A stretch of DNA of 64,000 nucleotides from Pseudomonas orientalis (GCF_022807995.1 NZ_CP094351.1:2077001-2141000); one strand, 5' to 3'. Shown: positions 19,812 to 29,198, numbered from the stretch's first letter. The notes: generated by a model from the letters alone, not told the origin. A program made the numbers and translations.

Positions 19812-19830
19812 GCACTAGCGCTACTAGTGC
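19812..19830. terminator. Hairpin after the PAS-LuxR gene
   Basis: GCACTAG / CTAGTGC with a five-base loop (CGCTA), followed by a related TGCATTTGCACT sequence. It is just past the stop of the minus-strand regulator; no strong T-run, so weak as a terminator. Confidence 0.4.
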
Positions 19831-19840
19831 ATTTGCACTC

Positions 19841-21337
19841 TCAGCGCCTGCTTTTCACCCGCAGTTCACCCGCAAAAAGCCCGCGTTCACGGGCCCAGAC
19901 GATGGCCGCGCTGCGGCTGTGAACGCCCAGTTTGGAGTACACCGTGGCCACGTGATTGCGCACGGTATTGGGTGCCAGCTTCAAGCGCGAGGCGATCTCC
20001 TTGTCGGCCAGGCCCTCGCAGATCAGGCCCAGCACGTCCCGTTCACGGGCCGTGAGGTCGGTGAAGGAAACGTTCGGCAGGTTAGGGCTGTTGACGCTTT
20101 TGGCGTTGGCCAGTTTCTCGATCAGGGTCTGGCTGAACCAGGAGGCGTCCTGCATTACTTCCTCGATGGCCGCCACCAGTTCCAGCTCCGAGCGCTTGCG
20201 TTCGGTAATGTTCATGAACACCAGCAGGTAGCACGGCACATCCTGGATTACTACCGTGTCGGCGGACACTACGCAATCGATCACTTCATTGCCTTTCTTG
20301 CGTACCTTCAGGTCATGGCCGTCGAGGTTCCCGGCTTTTTCCAGCGTGGCGAACAATTGCGCGCTGGCGGGCAGGCTGTCGATGAAGTTGATTTCTTCGA
20401 TGGACTTGCCGATCAGTTCTTCACTGATGTAACCGGTAATGCTCATGAATGCTTCGTTGACGTCCACAACCTGGCGATTGGCGGCGTTGCACACCAGCGT
20501 CGGCACTGGGGTGAGGCGGAACGATTTGGCGAATCGCTCTTCACTCTGGCGCAGGGCGATTTCCGCCTTGCGACGCGGCTCCAGGTCCATGAACGAGAAC
20601 AGCATGCAATCTTCTTCATTCATGTCCAGGGGCTGGCCGGCCACGACAACCAGCTTGCTGCCGCCTTCGGGCAACCTCAATTCGGCCTGCATCTGCGGAA
20701 TGGTTGCGCCTTGCCCCAGGCGCTCGATAGCCAGGTCCTTGCGCTCGGCGTGTTCAAGCACGTCCAGTTCGTACACGGATTTGCCGATGACCTGATCGCG
20801 GTTGTAGCCGGTCATTTCCAGGAAGCCCTGATTGACCTTGATGTAGCGCAGGTCGCTCAGGCGGCAGATCACAGCGGGGGCAGGGTTGGCGTTGAAGGTT
20901 TTTTCAAAGCGCTGCTCGGCGCTGGCCCATTCGGTGGCATCGCTGAGGATCAGCACCAGCAGCTCCGGTTCACCTTTTGAATCGGTGATGACCAGGCTGC
21001 GCAGGCGATGTACCCAGGTTTTTTCCGGGTCGGCGGTGGGAATAACCTCCACAATCACGTCGCTGAACTCATCTCCCGCCGCCGCGCGGGCCAGCGGGTA
21101 GCTATCGAGTTGCAGGGGGTGGTTGTTGCGATAGCGCAAATTGAAGCGCTCGGCGTATTGCCTGGTGTTGGCGCCCAGCCCCATGACATCGCCTACACCG
21201 TGCATGGCCAGTGCAGCTTCGTTGGCCCAGAGGATGGTCTGATCGATCTCCGCCAGGATCACACCGTCGGATAACCCGGAGATGATCTGTTGCAGTTGGC
21301 GGCGATTGGTTTCTTTGGCAAGAACATCCTGTGTCAT
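19841..21337 (-). CDS. Triple-PAS LuxR-type regulator
   Basis: 498-residue cytoplasmic protein with three consecutive PAS regions (about residues 10-130, 135-255, 265-385; S-box style GYNRDQVIGKSV and GYISEELIGKSI) and a C-terminal LuxR/GerE helix-turn-helix (LTARERDVLGLICEGLADKEIASRL) at about 425-480. There are no receiver or kinase motifs, so it is a one-component sensor-regulator. ATG 21337 follows CGGAGAAT; the codon at 21361 lacks a site. A perfect 16-bp palindrome about 100 bases upstream (21436-21451) is a candidate self-operator. Ligand or cofactor unknown. Confidence 0.88.
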   Translation of the reverse strand: MTQDVLAKETNRRQLQQIISGLSDGVILAEIDQTILWANEAALAMHGVGDVMGLGANTRQYAERFNLRYRNNHPLQLDSYPLARAAAGDEFSDVIVEVIPTADPEKTWVHRLRSLVITDSKGEPELLVLILSDATEWASAEQRFEKTFNANPAPAVICRLSDLRYIKVNQGFLEMTGYNRDQVIGKSVYELDVLEHAERKDLAIERLGQGATIPQMQAELRLPEGGSKLVVVAGQPLDMNEEDCMLFSFMDLEPRRKAEIALRQSEERFAKSFRLTPVPTLVCNAANRQVVDVNEAFMSITGYISEELIGKSIEEINFIDSLPASAQLFATLEKAGNLDGHDLKVRKKGNEVIDCVVSADTVVIQDVPCYLLVFMNITERKRSELELVAAIEEVMQDASWFSQTLIEKLANAKSVNSPNLPNVSFTDLTARERDVLGLICEGLADKEIASRLKLAPNTVRNHVATVYSKLGVHSRSAAIVWARERGLFAGELRVKSRR

Positions 21338-21435
21338 AGATTCTCCGAGGGCTGGACGCATTGAATTACGACATCCCAGGTTCTGGATAGTGCAGGGAAA
21401 TTGTCCTCATGGAAGTGCGAATGCACCAGGTGGGG

Positions 21436-21451
21436 CAGTGCAATTGCACTG
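21436..21451. promoter_or_regulatory. 16-bp perfect palindrome
   Basis: CAGTGCAATTGCACTG lies about 100 bases upstream of the PAS-LuxR start codon. LuxR-type HTH dimers bind such symmetric sites; assignment to this regulator is inference. Confidence 0.45.
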
Positions 21452-21565
21452 GTGAGTGGAACGAGCAGGGCATCCAGCTGGGCTGGAACAGCCTGCAGGG
21501 CCAGCTCAATGCCGTCGCGTGCCATTGGCTTAAAACTGTCTGCGGCAGGGACGCCGCCTCGGTGA

Positions 21566-21594
21566 ACGCGTAAAATACCCGATATTTTACGCGT
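21566..21594. promoter_or_regulatory. 12-bp inverted repeat upstream of lipoprotein gene
   Basis: ACGCGTAAAATA / TATTTTACGCGT with spacer CCCGA, ending 18 bases before the lipoprotein start codon. The AT-rich centre and placement suit an operator over the promoter better than a terminator. Confidence 0.5.
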
Positions 21595-21612
21595 ATCACG
21601 CAAAGGTGCCCC

Positions 21613-22233
21613 TTGAGCGCAGGCAAAGCCGTCGGACTGTTATTACTCACCTCTCTGCTGGCGGCGTGCGGCACCTCGCCGCCACGCACGCCCAACGACC
21701 TCTGCGGCATCTTCCGCGAAAAGGACGACTGGTACGAGGCCGCCAAGGTCACGCAAAAGCGCTGGGGCGTGCCGATCCAGGTACCCTTTGCGATCATGTA
21801 TCAGGAGTCGGGCTTTCGCTACGACGCCAAGACTCCGCGTAAATACCTGCTGTGGATCATCCCCTGGGGCCGCGTGTCCACGGCTGCCGGCTATGCCCAG
21901 GCCAAGGATGAGGTGTGGGATGACTACCGCAAAAGCACCGGCCGCAGCGGCGCCGATCGCGAGGACTTCGATGACGCCATCGACTTTATCGGTTGGTACA
22001 TGGACAAGACCTCCACCATCAACGGCGTCTACAAATACGACGCCTACGGCCAATACCTGAACTACCACGAAGGCTGGGGCGGCTACCGCCAGCGCACCTA
22101 CGCCAGCAAAGCCTGGTTGCTACCGGTGGCAAGCAAGGTGCAGGCGCGTTCGCAGCTGTACGCGAGGCAGTATGCCGGGTGCAAGGATGAGTTGGGCCGT
22201 GGGTTCTGGAGCCGGTTCTGGCATTGGTTGTAA
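21613..22233 (+). CDS. Transglycosylase-like (SLT) lipoprotein
   Basis: 206-residue lipoprotein starting at TTG 21613 behind AAAGGTG. The signal peptide ends in the lipobox LAAC. The mature part carries IMYQESGFRYDA with the glutamate expected of SLT-type lytic transglycosylases, then GYAQAKDEVW and DAIDFIGWYMDK. Members of this group are predicted to cleave peptidoglycan at the outer membrane; activity here is inferred. It is monocistronic, followed by the REP array. Confidence 0.82.
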   Translation: MSAGKAVGLLLLTSLLAACGTSPPRTPNDLCGIFREKDDWYEAAKVTQKRWGVPIQVPFAIMYQESGFRYDAKTPRKYLLWIIPWGRVSTAAGYAQAKDEVWDDYRKSTGRSGADREDFDDAIDFIGWYMDKTSTINGVYKYDAYGQYLNYHEGWGGYRQRTYASKAWLLPVASKVQARSQLYARQYAGCKDELGRGFWSRFWHWL

Positions 22234-22262
22234 AGCCCGGCGCTGGATGCATGCAGATCAGA

Positions 22263-22886
22263 ATGTGGGAGGGGGCTTGCTCCCGATAGCAGGGTGTCAG
22301 TCAATGATGGAGTGACTGATGGACCGTTATCGGGGGCAAGCCCCCTCCCACCGTAAATTGCGGTACGGCGCTGGACCTGTGGGCGAGGCAACTGACAGCC
22401 TCACAGCCGACTGCTATCTGACTGATGCGCTGCGATCCAAATGTGGGAGGGGGCTTGCCCCCGATGGCGGAGTGTCAGCCATGATGGTGTGACTGATGCA
22501 CCGCCATCGGGAGCAAGCCCCCTCCCACAGTAAATTGCGGTACGGCGCTGGACCTGTGGGCGAGGCAACTGACAACCTCACAGCCAACTGCTATCCGACT
22601 GATGCCCTGCGGTCCAAATGTGGGAGGGGGCTTGCCCCCGATAGCAGGGTGTCAGTCAATGATGGAGTGACTGATGGACCGTTATCGGGGCAAGCCTCCT
22701 CCCACAGTAAATTGCGGTACGGCGCTGGACCTGTGGGCGAGGCAACTGACAGCCTCACAGCCGACTGCTATCTGACTGATGCCCTGCGATCCAAATGTGG
22801 GAGGGGGCTTGCCCCCGATGGCGGAGTGTCAGCCATGATGGTGTGACTGATGCACCGCTATCGGGGGCAAGCCCCCTCACACATTA
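22263..22886. repeat. Tandem REPIN array, period about 177 bp, alternating dimers
   Basis: Four REPIN units begin ATGTGGGAGGGGGCTTGC at 22263, 22441, 22618 and 22795 (spacings 178, 177, 177). Each REPIN is followed by a spacer of about 80 bases beginning GTAAATTGCGGTACGGCGCT, except the last. Units 1 and 3 share a GATAGCAGGGTGTCAGTC centre; units 2 and 4 share GATGGCGGAGTGTCAGCC. The array is therefore a duplicated dimer of about 355 bp. Open frames through it are not genes. Confidence 0.93.
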
Positions 22887-22893
22887 GATCGAG

Positions 22894-23139
22894 TTATCGC
22901 GGCAGTATGCATTCCAGCGAACGATCCACCATCACGCTGGCCATTTCCACCAGGTGCATGACCGAAATCACCAAGGTGCGCGAAGTGCCATCCAACTGCT
23001 CACCCGCCGTCTGCGCGGCAACGGCTGCACAACGCAACACGCTGCTGGCATGGGCCAGGGCGTCTTCGAAGCTGAGGTCGGGTGTGGTGGCAAAGAATTG
23101 CAGTTCTGGGGCGGGTGGTGCGGGGACGAGCTTTTCCAT
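22894..23139 (-). CDS. Small DUF3077/DUF6124-like protein
   Basis: 81-residue protein related to the small Pseudomonas DUF families 3077/6124: SFEDALAHASSVLRCAA and LVISVMHLVEMASVMVDRSLE. I cannot tell by eye which of the two it belongs to. The start is ATG 23139 with AGGAG at seven bases. Its 5' leader (23147-23371) is highly structured and can hide the ribosome site (see that entry). Function unknown; such genes are often many-copy in one genome. Confidence 0.78.
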   Translation of the reverse strand: MEKLVPAPPAPELQFFATTPDLSFEDALAHASSVLRCAAVAAQTAGEQLDGTSRTLVISVMHLVEMASVMVDRSLECILPR

Positions 23140-23146
23140 GGTTTGA

Positions 23147-23371
23147 CTCCTAATCTAAGTTAGAAGGCCACCACCATCGCTACCAAACGACTTATAGGGT
23201 GGTGGCCGTACGCAGATTGGTAGACCGGTGATTAGGACCCGGTGCACCCGAAGGTGCCCTGCGCACGGCCGCCATAACGCAGGGCCGAAAAAAAGCGCCT
23301 TGCAGAAGGGGGCGCTTAGCGCCTAATCATTCGCGGTCTACCAAACCCCGAGTCACTGAATTGGCAGTGAC
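23147..23371 (-). ncRNA. Structured 5' leader RNA, possible cis-regulatory switch
   Basis: On the minus strand, 5' to 3': hairpin GTCACTG/CAGTGAC (23371-23352); arm TTGGTAGACCG (23344-23334) pairing with CGGTCTACCAA (23227-23217); TGATTAGG (23329-23322) pairing with CCTAATCA (23236-23229); inside these a terminator-like hairpin AAGCGCC/GGCGCTT with U7 (23317-23288), an 8-bp stem GCCCTGCG/CGCAGGGC (plus 23256-23263 and 23278-23285) and GCACC-UUCG-GGUGC (23257-23244). Downstream is a 10-bp stem GGCCACCACC/GGTGGTGGCC (23207-23166) and then GATTAGGAG (23155-23147), which includes the Shine-Dalgarno. CCTAATC can pair with either GATTAGG copy. The UUCG loop and U-run both point to the minus strand, the strand of the DUF gene. 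No known riboswitch recognised. Confidence 0.6.
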
Positions 23372-23536
23372 CGACGAAGACTAGCCACGCAATGTGGACG
23401 GCGCAAGCGGTTGGGATTCTCTCGGAAACGTCCTTCAAGTTAAAGGGAAATGTCATTGTTCCGGCTGTTCCTACACTTGCCAATCTCCGCCGGTTCTGGG
23501 AAAACCCCCAGCCCTTCACCTTTTAACGAGACCCCC

Positions 23537-23881
23537 ATGAGCAACGACGAACTGCAGATCACCGACATCCGCTTGGGCACCGGCAAAACCGTGGTCAAGG
23601 GCGCGCTGATCGCCACCCAATACACCGGCACCCTGGAAGATGGCACGGTGTTCGATTCGTCCTGGGAGCGGGGCAAGCCGTTCCAATGCGTGATCGGCAC
23701 CGGCCGCGTGATCAAGGGCTGGGACCAGGGCTTGATGGGCATGCAGGTTGGCGGTGTACGCACATTGTATGTCCCGGCGCATCTGGCCTATGGCGAGCGC
23801 TCGATGGGCGCGCATATCAAGCCCAACAGCAACCTGCGTTTCGAGATTGAATTGCTGGAAGTGCTGACTCGGGATGATTGA
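23537..23881 (+). CDS. FKBP-type peptidyl-prolyl isomerase
   Basis: 114-residue single-domain FKBP (no signal peptide) that speeds cis-trans isomerisation of prolyl bonds. Conserved elements: YTGTLEDGTVFDSSWERGKPF, VIKGWDQGLMGMQVGG, LAYGER and the closing NLRFEIELLEV. The start is placed at MSNDELQ (23537); the longer reading from 23450 has no ribosome site and adds a non-conserved stretch. Single gene, transcribed away from the structured leader on the opposite strand. Confidence 0.92.
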   Translation: MSNDELQITDIRLGTGKTVVKGALIATQYTGTLEDGTVFDSSWERGKPFQCVIGTGRVIKGWDQGLMGMQVGGVRTLYVPAHLAYGERSMGAHIKPNSNLRFEIELLEVLTRDD

Positions 23882-23900
23882 AGAGATGCATGTACAGGTC

Positions 23901-24638
23901 TCACAAGGGCGCGGTGCCTGATTTATCCAGCACCTTGTCTTCAACCTTGATCCCAAATCTGCCGTACAGCTCCTTTCGCCCCTTGGGCGTCAAAGCCAAC
24001 GCCCGACTATCGAGGTCCTGGATAACCCATTTGCGGCTTCTAACGGCCTGTAGAACAGCGGCCCCCAGTGCGCCGGCGAGGTGGGGGCGGCGCATGCTCC
24101 AATCCAGGCATGAGCAAGCAAAACGACGTCGCTGTGCCCTTACGGTTTCTATCTCGACACCGAGCCCTGTCATCCCTTTTTCGCCCTTCACGGTGAGCTG
24201 ATACATACCGTCACCCGCATCCGCCAGGGTCAACCAGCCCAAGTCGATGAAACAGTCGTGCAGTTGTACGGCCAGGGATCCTGTCATGTGGTCATAACAG
24301 GTCCGTGCCAGCTGCAATCGAGTGGGGGTCGTCGAAACAAATGCGGTCTGCGCGTTCCGGCTGATCACCATCAGGGCTTCAATAGCTTGGGCCACGTGCG
24401 CCTCCGCCAGGCTGAAGTAGCGATGCCTGCCTTGGGTGTGCAGTTTGATCAAACCATCCTCTTTAAGCCTTGCCAAGTGCGCGCTTGCCGTGGAGGCACT
24501 GACGTCGGCGATGACGGCCATTTCGGTGCTGGTACGGGCGTGACCGTCCATCAGCGAGCACAGCATTTTTGTCCTCGCGGGTTCCGCAATGGCGCCTGCG
24601 ACACGAGAAATGGCGGTTTCATTGCGTTGGGAATCCAT
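23901..24638 (-). CDS. ArsR-family regulator
   Basis: 245-residue regulator with an N-terminal ArsR winged helix (AEPARTKMLCSLMDG, DVSASTASAHLARLKEDGLIK, GRHRYFSLA) and a longer C-terminal domain with several cysteines (TCYDH, HDCF, FACSCLDWS). The classical ArsR metal motif is absent. ATG 24638 follows AGGAACG. It is divergent from the P450 with 74 bases between start codons and is its likely regulator; the C-terminal domain may bind a ligand related to the P450 substrate (inference). Confidence 0.85.
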   Translation of the reverse strand: MDSQRNETAISRVAGAIAEPARTKMLCSLMDGHARTSTEMAVIADVSASTASAHLARLKEDGLIKLHTQGRHRYFSLAEAHVAQAIEALMVISRNAQTAFVSTTPTRLQLARTCYDHMTGSLAVQLHDCFIDLGWLTLADAGDGMYQLTVKGEKGMTGLGVEIETVRAQRRRFACSCLDWSMRRPHLAGALGAAVLQAVRSRKWVIQDLDSRALALTPKGRKELYGRFGIKVEDKVLDKSGTAPL

Positions 24639-24712
24639 ATTTCGTTCCTGGGCGAATTGTCGGTGTGACGGTTGTTCGATAGTAGCCGTTCTTTGCGAAA
24701 AGGACTGCCACC

Positions 24713-25911
24713 ATGACGCCGTTTGAAGCCGCCACCCATCCCGACCCCTACGATTATTACGCACGCCTCAGGCGACAAAGTGAACTGGTTTTCGATGCAG
24801 ATCTTGGTTTATGGATTGCCAGTGGCGCCTGCGTTGTCGAGGCCATTCTGGAGCATCCTGACTGCCTTGTACGCCCACTGCACGAGCCGATTCCAGTGGC
24901 CATTGTACAAGGCGTCGCAGGCGATATTTTCGGTCGTTTGATGCGCATGAACGAGGGGACGCAACACCAGTGCCCCCGGAGAGTCATCGAACCCACCTTG
25001 ACCTCGATGGGCACGGAAAATATCGCAGGCATCGTGGCGCAGGTTGTTGAAACACTTGATGTATCGGGCGATACCCGAATGAGTGGATGTTCACGTTACC
25101 GGTGTCGGTCATTGCGACCTTGATAGGTTTGATACCCATCCAGCTGCACGAAGTCGCGCAACTAACACGGGATTTTGTCGCCTGTCTATCGCCATTGAGC
25201 GACGAATCTCAACTCAGCGACGCTCATTGCGGGGCGGCTCGACTGAGGCAGATGTTCCAGGTGCTGCTGGGTAAAGATGATAAGGGTAGCGACTTGCTGG
25301 AGCGTCTTTATAGCGAATACCAAGCCTCAGCCTGGAAAGATGATGACGCGTTGATAGCAAATCTGATCGGGCTGTTGTCACAGACCTGTGAAGCCACTGC
25401 GGGGCTGATCGGCAATTCCCTCATTGCGTTCCAACGTCACCCCGACCTGTTTGAAGGTATACCAGCCACCCCCCAACTCGTCGCTGATTGGGTGGCGGAG
25501 GTAGCGCGCTATGATTCGCCGGTACAAAACACTCGGCGGTTTGTTGCACGGCGCTGCACGATTGGCGACAGTGTTTTAGAGGCGGGCGATACTATTTTAT
25601 TGTTGCTCGCTGCTGCCAACCGAGATCCCTGCGCCAATCCGGACCCCGACAGCTTCTTGCTCAAGCGAACGCAACGACGAACCTTCAGCTTCGGCTCGGG
25701 AAGGCATCAATGTCCAGGCCAGCAATTAGCATTGGCTATTGCCTCAGAGGTGGTTTCGGCATTTCTGCAGCGGCAGCCAGCCTCGTCTGCTCGTGTTTAT
25801 CGGTGGCGTTATTTGCCTTCCCTCAATGGCCGTGTCCCGCAGTTCTGCCTTGGTGGGGAGATCAAGATAGCCAGCAGGCTCATGAATGAAAGCACGACAC
25901 CTGGCTCATAG
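24713..25911 (+). pseudogene. Cytochrome P450, frameshifted
   Basis: Bacterial P450 mono-oxygenase of about 399 residues in two frames. The first runs from ATG 24713 (after AAAAGGAC) to about 25080; the second continues to 25911. Restoring one base near 25080-25086 joins them as GDTR..EWMFTLPVSV. The second part holds the I-helix region (TCEATAGLIGN), ExxR as EVAR followed by YDSPVQNTRR, and the haem loop FSFGSGRHQCPG with the iron-ligand cysteine. The intact protein would be a soluble class I enzyme needing a ferredoxin; none is adjacent. Either a recent pseudogene or a sequence error. Confidence 0.85.
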
Positions 25912-25922
25912 GTAGAGCTTGC

Positions 25923-25999
25923 GTGGGAATGCGGTGTGTCAGGCAGTGCATTCGTAACTGATGCACCGTCCTCGGGGGCAAGCCCCCTCCCACATTTGC
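25923..25999. repeat. Degraded REPIN
   Basis: The right half is an intact inverted REP (CGGGGGCAAGCCCCCTCCCAC). The left half starts GTGGGAATGCGG and has lost the GGGGGCTTGC core. Confidence 0.7.
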
Positions 26000-26080
26000 T
26001 CAGCGGTGTGGTGGAGGAGGGCGTTCCTGAACCCATCCTGAAGAAATTTCTGATTCACGATGCAGGCACCTTCCTACGGT

Positions 26081-26349
26081 TTACTCCGCCAACATCGCGG
26101 CGTAAGCTTCGCGCGTTTTCATCAATAGCGGAGACCCTCAGTGGGTACTTGTTCGAGTGACAGTCGTCGGCCGGTTTCGGTAACCGGCACATACTTGGCA
26201 AGGTAACGCGCATTTTCCAGATGCCGTTGTCTCGCCTTACAAAGCGAGAAGCGGTATCCCGGCAGTGGCCAGTCCTGGCACCTGTCTGAATCCCTCTCAT
26301 CGACGCTGACCAGCACCTGGGTAACCTCGGGATGCTACGGACGCGCCTG
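26081..26349 (-). pseudogene. Possible decayed gene remnant
   Basis: Minus-strand protein-like text in successive frames: HPEVTQVLVSVDERDSDR... to VPTEGLRY in one frame (26316-26122), then LMKTREAYAAMLAE and a stop (26081) in another. One added base near 26120 would join them. An in-frame TAG stands before HPEVTQ. No family recognised. The rest of the 25912-26454 gap holds a REP and short hairpins (26170-26188, GCCGGTT/AACCGGC) but no M-box-like leader I could recognise upstream of mgtA. Confidence 0.3.
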
Positions 26350-26454
26350 CCTTTTACGGCGGGCGGGCCAGGTTCGGCTGTGCCTGTCTTTGACGGGCCC
26401 GGCATGGACGGGCAGTACCTGCACGGCGGTTTTTCCTCGCGCAGGAGTTACACC

Positions 26455-29160
26455 ATGAACCTCACTTTGCTTAAAGAGTTCTTCGCCGGCTTCCTGCGGA
26501 CCCGGCATATCGCTCGGCATTTTCGCCGTCTGGCGATGCTGGAGACCGTGACCGACGCCAGTGTCAGCCGCGAAGTGCCGCCCAGCCTGGCGCAAACCCT
26601 GGTGGCCGCAGCCAACGGCAGTGCCGTGCAACAGCTGGGCAGGCTGGGCAGCCACGCCGAGGGCCTGAACACCCAGGAGGCCGACGCGCTGCGCGGACAA
26701 TACGGGCTCAATGAGGTCGAGCACGAGCAGCCGCTGCCGTGGGGGGTGCACCTGTGGCACTGCTATAAAAACCCGTTCAACCTGCTGCTGACCTTGCTGG
26801 CGGTGATCTCCTGGCTGACTGAGGACATGAAGGCTGCCACGGTGATTTTTTCCATGGTGGTGCTGTCGACCCTGTTGCGCTTCTGGCAGGAAGCCAAGTC
26901 GAACAAGGCCGCCGACGCCTTGAAGGCGATGGTCAGCAACACGGCGACCGTGTTGCGCCGGGACGCGGCCAAGCGCCTTGAACTGCCGATCAGGCAACTG
27001 GTTCCGGGCGATCTGATTGTGTTATCGGCCGGTGACATGATTCCCGCCGATTGCCGTGTGCTCAGTGCCAAGGACCTCTTCGTCAGCCAGGCAGCGATGA
27101 CCGGTGAGTCGATGCCGGTGGAGAAGTTCGCCCATCACCAGGATCCCCACACGCGCAACCCGTTAGAGTTGGAAAACATCCTGTTCATGGGCACCAACGT
27201 GGTGTCCGGTGCGGCCACGGCGGTGATTCTGGCCACCGGCAACAGCACCTATTTCGGTGCGTTGGCGCAACGCGTCACGGCGACCGACCGCGCCACCACC
27301 TCGTTCCAGCAGGGTGTCAACAAGGTCAGTTGGCTGCTGATCCGCTTCATGTTCGTGATGGCACCGCTGGTGCTGTTCATCAACGGGTTCACCAAGGGTG
27401 ACTGGACCGAAGCGCTGCTGTTTGCGCTGTCGATTGCCGTGGGCCTGACTCCCGAAATGCTGCCGATGATTGTCACCTCGACATTGGCCAAGGGCGCGGT
27501 GTTCCTGTCGCGCAAGAAGGTCATCGTCAAGCGCCTGGACGCGATCCAGAACTTCGGCGCCATGGATGTGTTGTGCACCGACAAGACCGGTACGCTCACC
27601 CAGGACAGGATTTTCCTGGCGCGCCACGTGGATGTGTGGGGCCAGGAGTCTGAGGATGTGCTGGAAATGGCCTACCTCAACAGCTATTACCAGACCGGTT
27701 TGAAGAACCTGCTGGATGTGGCCGTGCTTGAGCACGTCGAGATCCATCGTGACTTGAAAGTCGGTACCGCCTTTCAGAAGGTCGACGAGATTCCATTCGA
27801 CTTCAATCGTCGTCGCATGTCGGTGGTGGTGGCTGAGCAGGACCAGCCGCACCTGTTGATCTGCAAGGGTGCGGTGGAAGAGATTTTGTCGGTGTGCACC
27901 AGCGTGCGCCATGGCGACGTCAATGAAGCGCTGACAGACGAACTGCTGGCGCGCATTCGCCAGGTCACCGCGGCTTTCAACGAAGAAGGCCTGCGCGTAG
28001 TGGCAGTCGCGGCGCAGCCGATGGCGGCCGGGCGTGATACCTACACCCTGGCAGATGAAAACAACCTGACCCTGATCGGCTATGTGGCGTTTCTCGACCC
28101 GCCCAAGGAAAGCACCGCGCCCGCCCTCAAGGCCCTGAAGGCCCATGGCATAGCGGTAAAAGTACTGACCGGCGACAACGAGCTGGTCACGGCGAAGATC
28201 TGCCGTGAAGTGGGCCTGGAGCAACAAGGGCTGCTGATGGGCAACGCTATCGAAGACATGACCGACGCAGAACTGGCGCAGGCGGTGGAAACCACCAACG
28301 TATTCGCCAGGCTCACGCCCAGCCACAAGGAACGCATCGTGCGCCTGCTCAAGGCCAACGGGCATGTGGTCGGGTTCATGGGTGACGGCATCAACGATGC
28401 GCCGGCGCTGCGCACAGCCGATATCGGCATTTCGGTGGACAGCGCGGTGGACATCGCCAAGGAAGCCGCCGACATCATCCTGCTGGAAAAGAGCCTGATG
28501 GTCCTGGAAGAGGGCGTGCTGGAAGGCCGGCGCACCTTCGCCAACATGCTCAAGTACATCAAGATGACCGCCAGTTCCAACTTCGGCAATGTGTTCTCGG
28601 TGCTGGTGGCGAGTGCGTTTATTCCATTCCTGCCGATGCTGCCGATGCACCTGCTGGTGCAGAACCTGCTGTATGACATCTCGCAGATCGCGATCCCGTT
28701 CGACAACGTCGACGAAGACATGCTCGCCAAGCCGCAACGCTGGCAGCCGGCGGATGTAGGGCGCTTCATGCTGTTCTTCGGGCCGATCAGTTCGATCTTT
28801 GACATCACCACCTTCGCACTCATGTGGTATGTGTTCGATGCCAATACCCCGGACCACCAGACCCTGTTCCAGTCGGGCTGGTTCGTGGTAGGGCTGCTCA
28901 CTCAGACGTTGATCGTGCACATGATCCGCACCCCGAAAATCCCGTTCCTGCAAAGCCGTGCGGCAATGCCGCTGATGGTGATGACGGGCGTGATCATGGC
29001 CGTCGGGATCTTTCTGCCGATGGGGCCGTTGGCGCACTACTTCAAATTGCAGGCACTGCCGTCGCTGTACTTTGTGTTCCTGCCGGTGATTCTGCTGGCC
29101 TACATGGCACTGACCCAGGCAGTGAAGGGCTACTACATCCGCAAGTTTGGCTGGCAATAA
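26455..29160 (+). CDS. mgtA: Magnesium-translocating P-type ATPase
   Basis: 901-residue P3B-type ATPase importing Mg2+ across the inner membrane. The cation-ATPase N-terminus ([17 protein letters not shown]) is followed by TM pairs, the actuator motif [11 protein letters not shown], the phosphorylation motif [11 protein letters not shown] with Asp376, [11 protein letters not shown] near residue 643, and a six-TM C-terminal bundle. ATG 26455 follows GCAGGAGTT; the in-frame upstream codon at 26332 is not supported. mgtC follows 38 bases later, the usual virulence/low-Mg partner. Probably induced at low Mg2+. Confidence 0.95.
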   Translation: MNLTLLKEFFAGFLRTRHIARHFRRLAMLETVTDASVSREVPPSLAQTLVAAANGSAVQQLGRLGSHAEGLNTQEADALRGQYGLNEVEHEQPLPWGVHLWHCYKNPFNLLLTLLAVISWLTEDMKAATVIFSMVVLSTLLRFWQEAKSNKAADALKAMVSNTATVLRRDAAKRLELPIRQLVPGDLIVLSAGDMIPADCRVLSAKDLFVSQAAMTGESMPVEKFAHHQDPHTRNPLELENILFMGTNVVSGAATAVILATGNSTYFGALAQRVTATDRATTSFQQGVNKVSWLLIRFMFVMAPLVLFINGFTKGDWTEALLFALSIAVGLTPEMLPMIVTSTLAKGAVFLSRKKVIVKRLDAIQNFGAMDVLCTDKTGTLTQDRIFLARHVDVWGQESEDVLEMAYLNSYYQTGLKNLLDVAVLEHVEIHRDLKVGTAFQKVDEIPFDFNRRRMSVVVAEQDQPHLLICKGAVEEILSVCTSVRHGDVNEALTDELLARIRQVTAAFNEEGLRVVAVAAQPMAAGRDTYTLADENNLTLIGYVAFLDPPKESTAPALKALKAHGIAVKVLTGDNELVTAKICREVGLEQQGLLMGNAIEDMTDAELAQAVETTNVFARLTPSHKERIVRLLKANGHVVGFMGDGINDAPALRTADIGISVDSAVDIAKEAADIILLEKSLMVLEEGVLEGRRTFANMLKYIKMTASSNFGNVFSVLVASAFIPFLPMLPMHLLVQNLLYDISQIAIPFDNVDEDMLAKPQRWQPADVGRFMLFFGPISSIFDITTFALMWYVFDANTPDHQTLFQSGWFVVGLLTQTLIVHMIRTPKIPFLQSRAAMPLMVMTGVIMAVGIFLPMGPLAHYFKLQALPSLYFVFLPVILLAYMALTQAVKGYYIRKFGWQ

Positions 29161-29198
29161 CAGGGGCCAGTTGCCACAGCAGTCATGGAGATTTTTTT

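Noticed and set aside
22496..22846. 116-codon open frame
   Set aside because: Runs through the REPIN array and repeats with it; no ribosome site.
22263..22886. CRISPR array
   Set aside because: Units are about 177 bp and include inverted REPs; spacers are repeated, not unique, and no cas genes are present. The same holds for 61513-62040.
23217..23344. Integron attC site or tRNA-like structure
   Set aside because: The inverted arms do not carry the GTTRRRY core of attC and no cloverleaf can be drawn; the U-run and UUCG loop favour an RNA leader.
26170..26454. Magnesium riboswitch (M-box) or mgtA leader peptide
   Set aside because: I looked for M-box conserved blocks and for a Pro-rich leader peptide upstream of mgtA and saw neither; a covariance-model search would settle it.
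27163..29157. 664-codon minus-strand open frame antisense to mgtA
   Set aside because: His/Arg/Gln-rich product typical of a GC-rich shadow frame; mgtA on the other strand has all P-type ATPase motifs.
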